Shown here: positions 1-8,689 of the stretch, piece by piece
Layout: each line of letters opens with the position of its first letter
How positions within the stretch are numbered: position 1 is the first letter of the stretch
From: CAVOAK01 sp965217615
GTDB taxonomy: Bacteria > Pseudomonadota > Alphaproteobacteria > UBA8366 > CAVOAK01
Reading direction: 5' to 3'
DNA length: 64,000 nt
Assembly: GCA_965217615.1 (NCBI GenBank)
Contig: CBDCIT010000014.1
Span: 1 to 64,000, forward strand
The notes under the pieces: generated by a model
Databases searched by the model: none
What the model was told of the DNA's origin: nothing
What the model saw: the letters and a program-made list of their open reading frames with translations, nothing else
Made by a program: the position numbers and the translations under genes

Positions 1-190
1 CAGCCGGCTCCTGAACATAGAGCAATGCCACTCGACCACCGGTTCTGTGTGCACGGAGGCTGGCAAATTGCAGCGCTACGCGCATTTCCACGCTGTCGTC
101 CACAACGACCAGGAATATCCGCGCGTTCCCGCCTACCGACGACAAATCCTTACTTTCCGCCGCGGCCGGCGTCTCTTCGGCAGCGTTCAT
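1..190 (-). CDS. Universal stress protein (UspA-like), N-terminal part only
   Basis: This gene starts at an ATG whose complement is 188-190 and runs leftward out of the window, so only about 63 residues are visible. After a polar lead of about 24 residues the protein reads RIFLVVVDDSVEMRVALQFA and then GGRVALLYVQEPA, the typical first beta-strand and helix of the universal stress (Usp) fold, where the aspartates after the first strand contact nucleotide. A GGGAG ribosome-binding site precedes the ATG. It lies downstream of trpS on the same strand with a 144-bp gap, an order known in Rhodospirillales. Usp proteins are small cytoplasmic stress-survival proteins; the exact role is not visible here. 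Confidence 0.75.
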   Translation of the reverse strand, partial: MNAAEETPAAAESKDLSSVGGNARIFLVVVDDSVEMRVALQFASLRAHRTGGRVALLYVQEPA

Positions 191-334
191 GTGCACACTT
201 CTCCCACCAACGGATCCAGTATCCTGCCATCATTGTCGGATGCATCGCAATGTCAGTGTCCGAAGCATATCGACGAGCGACAATCGACCTACGGCCGCTT
301 CGACTTCTCACCGATTCTTGCATCCAACGAGATG

Positions 335-1333
335 CTAACTCTGGATAAAGCCGACGATGTCGAACACTTCGCACAGTACCGGAGCTGACAGTGCGCGGGC
401 AGACGCTGCACCGTCCTTCAAGACGCCGTCTATGTACGACGCATCGCCCACGAGACGTTGCATTTCCGTGCCGATCGGCCCAAGCACGGACACCGCGAGC
501 TCGGTGAGCTCGCTCTTAAAATCCGAGAACTGCCAGCCGCCTACTTGAGCCAGCGCCGCATCGCGATCCTTGTCCAAAAGGGCCGCGTAAATGCCGATCA
601 GATTTTCCGCCTCTGGACGGCCATCGAGTCCTTGCGGTTCGCTGGGAAGAGGGTGGGGATCCGTCTTGGCTCGACGGATCTTCAAAGCAATCTGATCCGG
701 ACCGTCGGTCAGGTTAATCCGGCTCAAGTCCGACGGGTCCGACTTCGACATCTTCTTTGTACCGTCGCGCAGGGACATCACCCTTGTCGCCGCACCAAAA
801 ATCAGCGGCTCGGTCAACGGGAAATAATCCACGCCGAAATCGTGATTGAATTTTTGCGCGATATCACGGGCCAGTTCGAGATGCTGCTTCTGATCCTCGC
901 CGACGGGAACGTGCGTCGCCTTGTATACAAGAATGTCGGCCGCCATCAGAGTCGGGTAGACATAGAGCCCGACCGAGGCGTTTTCCCGATGTTTACCGGC
1001 CTTTTCCTTGAACTGCGTCATGCGGTTGAGCCAACCAAGCCGCGATACACAATTGAAGATCCAAGCAAGACCGGCATGATCGGGATTCTGACTCTGATTG
1101 AATAGGATATTCTTCTGCGGATCCACGCCGGCGGCAACGAGTCCTGCGGTCACCTCGCGGGTAGCGTCTCGCAACTCGTGCGGATCTTGCCACATCGTGA
1201 CAGCATGCAGATCGACCATACAGTAGATGCATTCGTAGTCGTCCTGCAGGCGCGCCCAATTGCGGATCGCGCCCAGATAATTGCCGAGATGCAAATTGCC
1301 GGTGGGCTGGATGCCCGAGAAGATTCGGTTCAT
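335..1333 (-). CDS. trpS: Tryptophanyl-tRNA synthetase
   Basis: Class I aminoacyl-tRNA synthetase that charges tRNA-Trp with tryptophan using ATP. The HIGH-like signature PTGNLHLGN is at about residues 10-18 and KMSKSDPSD begins near residue 194. The length of 332 residues is normal for bacterial TrpRS. I start at the ATG whose complement is 1331-1333 because it begins MNRIFSGIQPT, as family members do, and has GGAG upstream; an in-frame ATG 33 bp further out adds an unconserved extension. It follows murJ on the minus strand, with 66 bp between the genes, and is followed by the Usp gene. Confidence 0.96.
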   Translation of the reverse strand: MNRIFSGIQPTGNLHLGNYLGAIRNWARLQDDYECIYCMVDLHAVTMWQDPHELRDATREVTAGLVAAGVDPQKNILFNQSQNPDHAGLAWIFNCVSRLGWLNRMTQFKEKAGKHRENASVGLYVYPTLMAADILVYKATHVPVGEDQKQHLELARDIAQKFNHDFGVDYFPLTEPLIFGAATRVMSLRDGTKKMSKSDPSDLSRINLTDGPDQIALKIRRAKTDPHPLPSEPQGLDGRPEAENLIGIYAALLDKDRDAALAQVGGWQFSDFKSELTELAVSVLGPIGTEMQRLVGDASYIDGVLKDGAASARALSAPVLCEVFDIVGFIQS

Positions 1334-1399
1334 GGGTATGGACTCCGCGACCGATCGAAAAGTCAAGGCGGGGTGTTATGGCGACTGTGTCGGCACCGG

Positions 1400-2956
1400 T
1401 CAAGGCGGCGGCCGACGCCTGAAAACGACAGCCAGTTCGCGAAAGTCCATCGCACCACAAGTCTGCGCGAGAATTGCAAACACCATGGTGCCGCCTACGA
1501 CGACGAGCGCAAGTGCGCCGTACCGTTGCCAGAGCGGGCCGTTGAACAGAACGTCAAACGATCTCGTTGCTTGCCACACGACGATGCCCATCACGGTGGC
1601 GGCCAAGGCGATACGGGGCAGGCGCAAGATCAGTTGTCGATCCGGGTCGATAAAGCCGCGGCGGACGAGGACCACGACCAGCAATGCGGCGTTCAGCCAA
1701 GCCGAAATGGCGGTCGCAAGAGCTATTCCGACATGGGCAAAAAACTGCATGAGCGTCACTGCCAAGATTACGTTTGCCACCATAGACATCACGGCGATTT
1801 TGACCGGTGTTACCGTGTCCTCACGCGCAAAGAATGCCGGTGTAAGCGTCTTTATCAGGACGTACGCCGGCAGGCCGCAAGCAAAAGCGGCCAGCGCACC
1901 GGCGGTCGCGCTAGCGGCCGCCAGATCGAACGCACCGCGTTGGAAGAGCACGTTGACGATCGGCTGAGGAATGGCAATCAGCGCGGCGGCGGCCGGCAGC
2001 GTGAGCAGCAAGCTGAACTCGATGGCACGGTTCTGGCTCGTACGTGCTCCCTCGGTGTCACCGGACCCAAGCTGCCGGGAAAGCAACGGCAACAGTGCGA
2101 CTCCGACCGCCACGCCGACGACGCCGAGCGGCAACTGGTTCACACGGTCGGCATAGTAGAGATAGGACACCGAGCCCTCCGCCAGCAACGAGGCAAGAAT
2201 GACATCGACGACCAGATTGACTTGAACGACACCTGCGCCCACAAGCCCCGGCGCCATTAGCGTTAGCAAACGGCGAACGCGCGGGGTCAGCCTTGGGCGC
2301 GGCAACCTTATCATGACCCCGGCGCGGTGGCAGGCCCAGGCAATAGCGACGAACTGACCGGCACCGGCGATCGCTACGCCCCAGGCAAGGGCGTGTCCAG
2401 GGAGGTCGAGTATTCCAGCTCGCGCGAGTACGAGTGCTGCAATCAATACGACGTTCAGGATTATCGGTGCGGACGCCGTCGCGGCAAAGCGTTCTAGCGA
2501 ATTCAGCATCCCGCCCAGGAGCGCGACCAGCGCCATAAACATCAGATAGGGAAACGTCAGCCGGGTAAGCTGAGTCGTTAGCGCGAATTTTTCCGGATCG
2601 TCGGAAAACCCGGGGGCCAGCGCAAACATGAGCCACGGCATTGCGATCATCGAGGCGATCGTAAATACAGCAAGCGTGGTCGACAGAACGGCTGCCACCT
2701 CGCCGGCGAAACTCCGGGCCGCCTCGACGCCGTCCCTTGCCAGGCGCCCCGCGTAGAGTGGCACGAAGGCGGCGTTGAACGCGCCTTCCGCAAATAACCG
2801 GCGAAAGAAGTTGGGAAACTTGAAAGCAACGAAAAATGCATCGGCAATCATGCCCGCCCCGAGCACATTGGCGATGAGAATGTCGCGGGCGAAACCAAGG
2901 ATGCGGCTTGCCAAGGTGTAGCCGCCAAGCGTCGCAATCGAACGGAAAAGTGCCAT
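1400..2956 (-). CDS. murJ: Lipid II flippase MurJ (MviN family)
   Basis: Polytopic inner-membrane protein of the MOP flippase superfamily that moves lipid II across the membrane for peptidoglycan synthesis. The start MALFRSIATLGG, the following SRILGFARD and the FFRRLFAEGAFN segment near residue 60 are hallmarks of MurJ, and about fourteen hydrophobic segments follow. The length (518 residues) is typical. The chosen start is the second in-frame ATG; the first, 12 bp upstream, would only add MVGS. It sits between glnD and trpS, all leftward, with 66 bp before trpS, so co-transcription is plausible. The murJ-trpS order is common in alphaproteobacteria. Confidence 0.95.
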   Translation of the reverse strand: MALFRSIATLGGYTLASRILGFARDILIANVLGAGMIADAFFVAFKFPNFFRRLFAEGAFNAAFVPLYAGRLARDGVEAARSFAGEVAAVLSTTLAVFTIASMIAMPWLMFALAPGFSDDPEKFALTTQLTRLTFPYLMFMALVALLGGMLNSLERFAATASAPIILNVVLIAALVLARAGILDLPGHALAWGVAIAGAGQFVAIAWACHRAGVMIRLPRPRLTPRVRRLLTLMAPGLVGAGVVQVNLVVDVILASLLAEGSVSYLYYADRVNQLPLGVVGVAVGVALLPLLSRQLGSGDTEGARTSQNRAIEFSLLLTLPAAAALIAIPQPIVNVLFQRGAFDLAAASATAGALAAFACGLPAYVLIKTLTPAFFAREDTVTPVKIAVMSMVANVILAVTLMQFFAHVGIALATAISAWLNAALLVVVLVRRGFIDPDRQLILRLPRIALAATVMGIVVWQATRSFDVLFNGPLWQRYGALALVVVGGTMVFAILAQTCGAMDFRELAVVFRRRPPP

Positions 2957-3086
2957 GGAACCCACCATCTATCGCGGATTCGCGGCGGGAAAAAGGCAGA
3001 TCTGAAATGAGTGGGCTAGCTTGGGGCGGATTGGCAGCTGATTAGCTTAGGCATAATGCGGCTGGAATGCCGAAGCCAGTCCATGG

Positions 3087-5819
3087 CTACGCCGCGACAG
3101 CCGAGTCATCCAAAGCCGAAAGCAGTGCCGAGCGAAGCTGAGCGAGCCTCGATGGATGCTCAACTTTTATTCCGAAACCATCTTTGACGTAAAACACATC
3201 AACGACCTGCTCGCCATATGTTGAGATCTTTGCCGAGGAGATCTGCAGATCCTCGTTGGTGATCGCGTCGGTCAGGTCGTAGAGCAGACGAGGTCGGTCG
3301 AGGCTGTTAACCTCAAGAACCGTATGCGTATTACTTGCACTATTGTCGATAAGAACACGAGGCGTAACGTTGAACACCTGCGCTCGGGCCATACTCCCTG
3401 CGCGCGCCGGAAGAGGATGCCAGTCCTCCGCATCGCCAGACACCGCTCGGCGGATCAATTTTTCAAGTCGCGCAAGTCGCATCTCGTCCTCGTAGAGTTC
3501 TCCCTGGGCGTTCTGAAACCAGAAGCTATCGAGAGCCATGCCGTTCTTATGGGTCGAGACTTTTGCGTCTACGACATTGGCTCCGGCCGCAGCGAGCGCG
3601 CCGGCAATACGCCTAAATAGGCCAGGTCGGTCGACGCCGTAAACGGTAAGACCGGTAACAGCGCGATGTGCGTCGACAGCAATCTCAATACCAAGACGGT
3701 CGTCGCGCGATTCGGCTTCCTGCATCATCCGGGAATGCCTCACCAACTGGTCAATGTCGTATGCCAGCCAGTAGGACGCTTCAGCGCAATCAAGATATGC
3801 CTCGACATCGATATCCGGCCAATCCGCAAGGTCAAGGCGTACCGCATGCTTGACGCCGTCGACGCGAGAGTCGCGGCTCTCGGCCTCGAGACCAGCCGAC
3901 ATGACCTCTTCGGCACGGCGATAGAGCTCGCGAAGGAGTGCCGCCCTCCACTCGTTCCATACTCCGGGTCCGACGGCGCTAATATCGGCGACAGTCATGC
4001 AAAGGAGTAGGCGAAGTCGTTCGCGCGACTGCACGAGCTCGACCAAATCGGTAACGGTCTTAGGATCGTCGAGATCACGGCGGAATGCAGTATCGCTCAG
4101 AACTAGATGATTGCGAACGAGCCAGGCAATAGTTTCGGTTTCCTCAGATGTGTACCCGAATCGCGGACAAAGTCGTTGCGCCACCTCCGCGCCCAAGGCC
4201 GGATGGTTGCCGCCACGACCCTTGGCGATATCGTGCAAAAACATTGCCGCATATAGGACGTCTCGGGACAGAATCTTTTTCATCGCTTCAGACGCAAGGG
4301 GATGCGCCTCCGCAAGCTCGCCGCTCTCGATCTGACCGAGTATCCCAACCGTAAAGATGGTGTGCTCGTCGGTCGTGTAGACGTGGTACATGTCGTACTG
4401 CATCTGGGCAATTACCCGACCAAAATCGGGGATGAATCGGCCCAACACACCCGCTTCGTTCATGCGCCGCAGTGTCGTCTCTGACCGTTCGCGCGATGTC
4501 AGGATACTGCGAAACAATTCGTTTGCTTCTTTGTTCTCACGCAGACCGACATCGATCATACGCAAGTTGCGCGTCACTTGCTGCAACGCACCTGGATGAA
4601 TGTCGGTTCCGGTTCGTCCGGAGACTTCGAACAGGCGAATCAAATCGACCGGTCGATTAGCGAACTGGTCCCGTGTCGCAACGTTCAGCCGTCCGCTATC
4701 AAGCAAGAATCCCTCAACTGATGGGCCAAAGTGCCGCGTCGGCCTAAGAGACTTCCGTTGATGCCGCGCTTCCAACACGGCGCAAAAAATGCGCGTTAGG
4801 CTGCCGACGTCCTTGGCAACAAGAAAATAGTGCTTCATGAAACGTTCGACGGCGCGGGTGCCGGCATGATCCTTGTAGCCCATACTCCGAGCGAGCTCCG
4901 GCTGAACGTCGAAGGTCAACCGTTCCTCATTCCGGCCTGCGAGATAGTGAAGGTGACAACGCAACGTCCACAGGAACCTCTCTGCCTTCTCGAAACGCTT
5001 CACTTCCCTTGCATTCAATATCTCTCGATTCGCAAGTTTTTTTGCGGTGCCGGCGCGATAGAGATATGTGCCAATCCAATAAAGGGTGTGAAGGTCGCGC
5101 AACCCCCCTTTGCCATCTTTGATATTGGGCTCAAGCACATAGCGCGACCCGCCAAGACGCCGGTGGCGACGGTCACGTTCCGCAAGCTTAGCCTCGACGA
5201 AATCGGATTCGGTTTGTGCGACGACTTTGGCACCGAACCGCCGCCTGAGTGTGGAGAATAGGCGGCGGTCGCCGCACACGAATCGCGCCTCCAGTACGGC
5301 CGTGCGGATTGTAATGTCCTGCAGCGAGAGGCGCGCACAATCATCGAGCGATCGTGTCGCATGACCTACCTTCAGTCCCATATCCCACAGCATGTATAGC
5401 AGGTGCTCGATCGCCTGCTCGCTGTGAGGCGTCAGCTTGTAAGGTATGAGAAACATCAGGTCGATATCGGACGAGGGCGCCAATCGGCCACGCCCGTATC
5501 CGCCCACTGCAACAACGGCAATCCGCTCTCCAGCCGTCGGATTGGCGGCGGGATACAGATACGCCGCTGCATCCCACATAACGCGCAAAAGATGATCCAC
5601 GAGCCGACACGTTGCGCGGGCTGTTCCAATTCCGTCTTGACTGGCCTCGAATCTGCGTCGAATTTCGCTCGCCGTGCCATCGAACGCCGCGATATAGGCC
5701 GCGAGCATGGCTGCGCGACGGTCGCCGTCGGCCATATCCCGATCTTCCAGGAGCGGCGTCATTACGGCGACAAGCGCCTCCTGATCCAAAACACTGGTTG
5801 TCATGCTAAGTCGAGCCAT
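3087..5819 (-). CDS. glnD: [Protein-PII] uridylyltransferase / uridylyl-removing enzyme
   Basis: Bifunctional nitrogen sensor that uridylylates PII proteins when glutamine is low and de-uridylylates them when it is high. Domains in order: nucleotidyltransferase with GGYGRGRLAPSSDIDLMF near residues 106-123 (the two metal-binding aspartates), a PII-uridylyltransferase helical region, an HD domain with AMFLHDIAKGRGG, and two C-terminal ACT domains (VYGVDRPGLFRRIAGAL and VNSLDRPRLLYDLTDAI). About 910 residues, as expected. I place the start at the ATG complementing 5817-5819, which has AGGGGAAG upstream; in-frame starts up to 36 bp earlier lack a clear ribosome-binding site. It lies 60 bp downstream of mutS. 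Confidence 0.95.
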   Translation of the reverse strand: MARLSMTTSVLDQEALVAVMTPLLEDRDMADGDRRAAMLAAYIAAFDGTASEIRRRFEASQDGIGTARATCRLVDHLLRVMWDAAAYLYPAANPTAGERIAVVAVGGYGRGRLAPSSDIDLMFLIPYKLTPHSEQAIEHLLYMLWDMGLKVGHATRSLDDCARLSLQDITIRTAVLEARFVCGDRRLFSTLRRRFGAKVVAQTESDFVEAKLAERDRRHRRLGGSRYVLEPNIKDGKGGLRDLHTLYWIGTYLYRAGTAKKLANREILNAREVKRFEKAERFLWTLRCHLHYLAGRNEERLTFDVQPELARSMGYKDHAGTRAVERFMKHYFLVAKDVGSLTRIFCAVLEARHQRKSLRPTRHFGPSVEGFLLDSGRLNVATRDQFANRPVDLIRLFEVSGRTGTDIHPGALQQVTRNLRMIDVGLRENKEANELFRSILTSRERSETTLRRMNEAGVLGRFIPDFGRVIAQMQYDMYHVYTTDEHTIFTVGILGQIESGELAEAHPLASEAMKKILSRDVLYAAMFLHDIAKGRGGNHPALGAEVAQRLCPRFGYTSEETETIAWLVRNHLVLSDTAFRRDLDDPKTVTDLVELVQSRERLRLLLCMTVADISAVGPGVWNEWRAALLRELYRRAEEVMSAGLEAESRDSRVDGVKHAVRLDLADWPDIDVEAYLDCAEASYWLAYDIDQLVRHSRMMQEAESRDDRLGIEIAVDAHRAVTGLTVYGVDRPGLFRRIAGALAAAGANVVDAKVSTHKNGMALDSFWFQNAQGELYEDEMRLARLEKLIRRAVSGDAEDWHPLPARAGSMARAQVFNVTPRVLIDNSASNTHTVLEVNSLDRPRLLYDLTDAITNEDLQISSAKISTYGEQVVDVFYVKDGFGIKVEHPSRLAQLRSALLSALDDSAVAA

Positions 5820-5879
5820 GGCTACAGACTTGCTTCCCCTTCTCGCCATTTTCAAGCAATTGCGCCTGTGATGGAGCGA

Positions 5880-8519
5880 TCAGCACTTCAGTTGACCTTT
5901 CAGTCGGTAAATCAGCTCAAGCGCTGCGCGCGGCGTGAGTTCATCCGGATCTATCGCAGCGAACGCCTCCTCCAGTGGTGACGGCCCTCCGGTTTGTGGT
6001 TCATCAGGCACGGCGCGAAAGAGCGGCAGGTCGTCCGCGAGTCGGGCGACTGCCCCAGATTGGTCGCCTGCCTCGACGGTGGCGAGTATCTCCTCGGCGC
6101 GTCCGACGACAGAGGTAGGCAGACCTGCGAGCCGCGCCACATGCACGCCGTATGAACGGTCCGCCGCGCCTGGCGCGACCTCGTGTAGAAAGACGACGTC
6201 TCCGCGCCACTCCTTCACCCGCATGGTGTATGGGCGGAGTGCCTCAAGCCGGGCGGTCAAAGCGGTCAGTTCGTGGTAATGCGTCGCAAAGAGCGTGCGG
6301 CATTGATTAACTTCGTGGAGATGCTCGACCGACGCCCAGGCGATCGATAAGCCATCGAATGTTGCCGTGCCCCTACCGATCTCGTCGAGGATGACCAGCG
6401 AGCGGTCTCCGGCGCGATTGAGAATTGCCGCGGTTTCAACCATCTCGACCATGAATGTCGAGCGTCCACGGGCCAAGTCATCTGCGGCGCCGACGCGGCT
6501 GAACAATCGATCGACAATGCCGATATGGGCCTGCGCGGCTGGCACGAACGATCCCATTTGCCCGAGTATTGCGATAAGTGCGTTCTGCCGCAGAAATGTG
6601 CTCTTGCCGGCCATATTTGGGCCAGTCACGAGCCACAACCGCTGCTCCGGCCCAAGATCGCAGTCGTTGGCGACAAAGGCAGCTTGGCGTGTCACGGCGA
6701 GCGCCGCCTCAACGACCGCATGACGACCTTCATTAATCTCAAAAGTCGTGGAATCGTCGATAACCGGGCGACTGTAACTCCGCTCAGACGCGAGCGTTGC
6801 AAGGGCGGCGGTCAGATCGAGCATCGCCAGAGCTTGCGCTGCGCTCGCCACTGGCTCGCATTGACTGATCACCTCAACGACTAAATCGTCGAACAATCCC
6901 AACTCGATCGCCAACGCCCGATCCGCCGCCTCGCCGATATCACGAGCGAGATCCGAGAGCTCAACGGTCGAGAATCGCATGACACTGGCCAAGGTCTGGC
7001 GATGAATAAATTCCTCTGACAGCTTCGAGGCATGCGCAGCAGGCACTTCCAGGAAATACCCCAAGACGTTGTTGTGGCGGATCTTAAGCGGTTGGATCCC
7101 GGTCTCTTCGCGATATCGCACCTCCAGATTGGTGATAAGGCGCCGGCTGTCGTCGCGCAGTTGCAGTACGTCATCGAGCTCCAGCGAATAGCCGCGCGCT
7201 ACAAATCCTCCATCCCGCACAATAAGCGGCAAATCGGCAGCAAGCGCTTGCGATAATCTGCCGACCATAGCGTCGTGGACACCTAAGCCTTCGACCACAT
7301 CGGAAAGAGCCTTCGGCAGTTGCGTGGCAGCCTGCGTAAGCGTCGTCTTGAGTGTGGCGGCGAGCGTAAGCGCGTCCCGTACCGCCGCCAAATCGCGCGG
7401 ACCTCCTCGGCCTACCGTGAGCCGAGACAGCGCACGCTCCAGATCTGGGGACCCCCGCAAGGCTTGGCGGATTTCTTCGCACTTAGAAGTGTCATCAAAG
7501 AGAAACTGTACAGCGTCGAGGCGGCCGCGAATTCGTTCGCAATCGGTCAACGGTGCAGCAAGGCGTCGCGACAAGAGCCGCGCACCAGCGCCGGTAATTG
7601 TCTCATCTATTACCGACAGTACGCTACCTTCCCGCTCGCCTGAGAGCGTGCGGCTTAGCTCAAGATTACGCCGCGTCGCCGGGTCAATCTCCATAACTGA
7701 CCCAGCCGCAATCTGGCTCGGTCTCTCGAACCTCGGCAGCTGGCCGGCCTGGGTAAGTGCGACATAGTCGACAAGCGCGCCAGCGGCCGACAGCTCGGCA
7801 CGGTTGAAATCGCCAAAGCCCTCAAGTGACGCCACCCCGTAAAGCGACTGAAGGCGCGCCGTCGCATTTTCCGAGTCAAATCGGCTGTCGGGCTGTGGCG
7901 TCAGCCGGTCGCGCCAGTCCGCAAACAGATCGGACAGCCGGTCGCGCTGCGACAATCTCTCCGGCACGAGAAGTTCGCCGGGGGCGATACGCTCGAGCGC
8001 GACGCTCAGTGAGTCGACCGTGATGCGTTCGGTCAGGAATTCGCCGGTCGACATTTCGATCCAGGCTAGGCCCAGTTCACCGCCAACCTCCGCCAACGCC
8101 GCGAGATAGTTGTTCTCCCGCGCGTCAAGTAGCGTGTCTTCGGTTAGTGTCCCGGGCGTAACGACCCGTGCGACGTCTCGCATCACGACGGATTTCGGCC
8201 CGCGTTTCTTCGCGGCGGCTGGATCCTCCATCTGCTCGCAAACAGCGACCCGAAACCCCTTGCGGATCAATCGCGCCAGGTAGGCATCGGCAGCGTGCAC
8301 CGGCACACCGCACATCGGCACATCCTTGCCGTCATGGGCGCCGCGTTTGGTAAGCGTGATGTCGAGCGCAGCAGATGCCTTGACTGCATCTTCAAAAAAC
8401 AGCTCGTAGAAGTCACCCATACGGTAGAACAGCAAGCAATCCGGCTGAGCCTGCTTAATTTCTAGGTATTGCGCCATCATCGGCGTCACACCGTTGGACT
8501 TGCGGCGGTGCTTCGTCAT
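5880..8519 (-). CDS. mutS: DNA mismatch repair protein MutS
   Basis: Mismatch-recognition ATPase of the methyl-independent/MutL pathway. The N-terminal mismatch-binding domain carries GDFYELFFEDA near residue 40, with the Phe-x-Glu wedge that stacks on the mispaired base. The C-terminal ABC-type ATPase has Walker A TGPNMAGKST and Walker B VILDEIGRGTATFDG. About 879 residues, normal length. The start MTKHRRKSNGVTPMM is taken at the complement of 8517-8519; another ATG 18 bp upstream is in frame. glnD follows on the same strand, and the divergent maeB gene begins 170 bp away, so 8520-8689 must hold both promoters. Confidence 0.96.
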   Translation of the reverse strand: MTKHRRKSNGVTPMMAQYLEIKQAQPDCLLFYRMGDFYELFFEDAVKASAALDITLTKRGAHDGKDVPMCGVPVHAADAYLARLIRKGFRVAVCEQMEDPAAAKKRGPKSVVMRDVARVVTPGTLTEDTLLDARENNYLAALAEVGGELGLAWIEMSTGEFLTERITVDSLSVALERIAPGELLVPERLSQRDRLSDLFADWRDRLTPQPDSRFDSENATARLQSLYGVASLEGFGDFNRAELSAAGALVDYVALTQAGQLPRFERPSQIAAGSVMEIDPATRRNLELSRTLSGEREGSVLSVIDETITGAGARLLSRRLAAPLTDCERIRGRLDAVQFLFDDTSKCEEIRQALRGSPDLERALSRLTVGRGGPRDLAAVRDALTLAATLKTTLTQAATQLPKALSDVVEGLGVHDAMVGRLSQALAADLPLIVRDGGFVARGYSLELDDVLQLRDDSRRLITNLEVRYREETGIQPLKIRHNNVLGYFLEVPAAHASKLSEEFIHRQTLASVMRFSTVELSDLARDIGEAADRALAIELGLFDDLVVEVISQCEPVASAAQALAMLDLTAALATLASERSYSRPVIDDSTTFEINEGRHAVVEAALAVTRQAAFVANDCDLGPEQRLWLVTGPNMAGKSTFLRQNALIAILGQMGSFVPAAQAHIGIVDRLFSRVGAADDLARGRSTFMVEMVETAAILNRAGDRSLVILDEIGRGTATFDGLSIAWASVEHLHEVNQCRTLFATHYHELTALTARLEALRPYTMRVKEWRGDVVFLHEVAPGAADRSYGVHVARLAGLPTSVVGRAEEILATVEAGDQSGAVARLADDLPLFRAVPDEPQTGGPSPLEEAFAAIDPDELTPRAALELIYRLKGQLKC

Positions 8520-8689
8520 CGCATCGCACCATAACACGACCGGTCCACTCGCCGTAGTGCACCACGAGGCCGAAAAGCGCGCGGTCGGCCGTCGCTAGCA
8601 AATGTTTGCGGGTTCATGCGACAATGTGAAAAATGCGAACACCAAGGGCCAGACCAGCGACGGAATCCGGCTCGATCGGCGGGGGTAAG

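Noticed and set aside
458..1105. Plus-strand open frame opposite trpS (215 residues)
   Set aside because: It is antisense to the TrpRS catalytic domain; no ribosome-binding site and no recognisable motif.
1178..2260. Long plus-strand open frame across trpS/murJ (360 residues)
   Set aside because: It lies opposite murJ and trpS, which have clear family signatures; its translation is rich in Arg, Gln and Asp with no domain.
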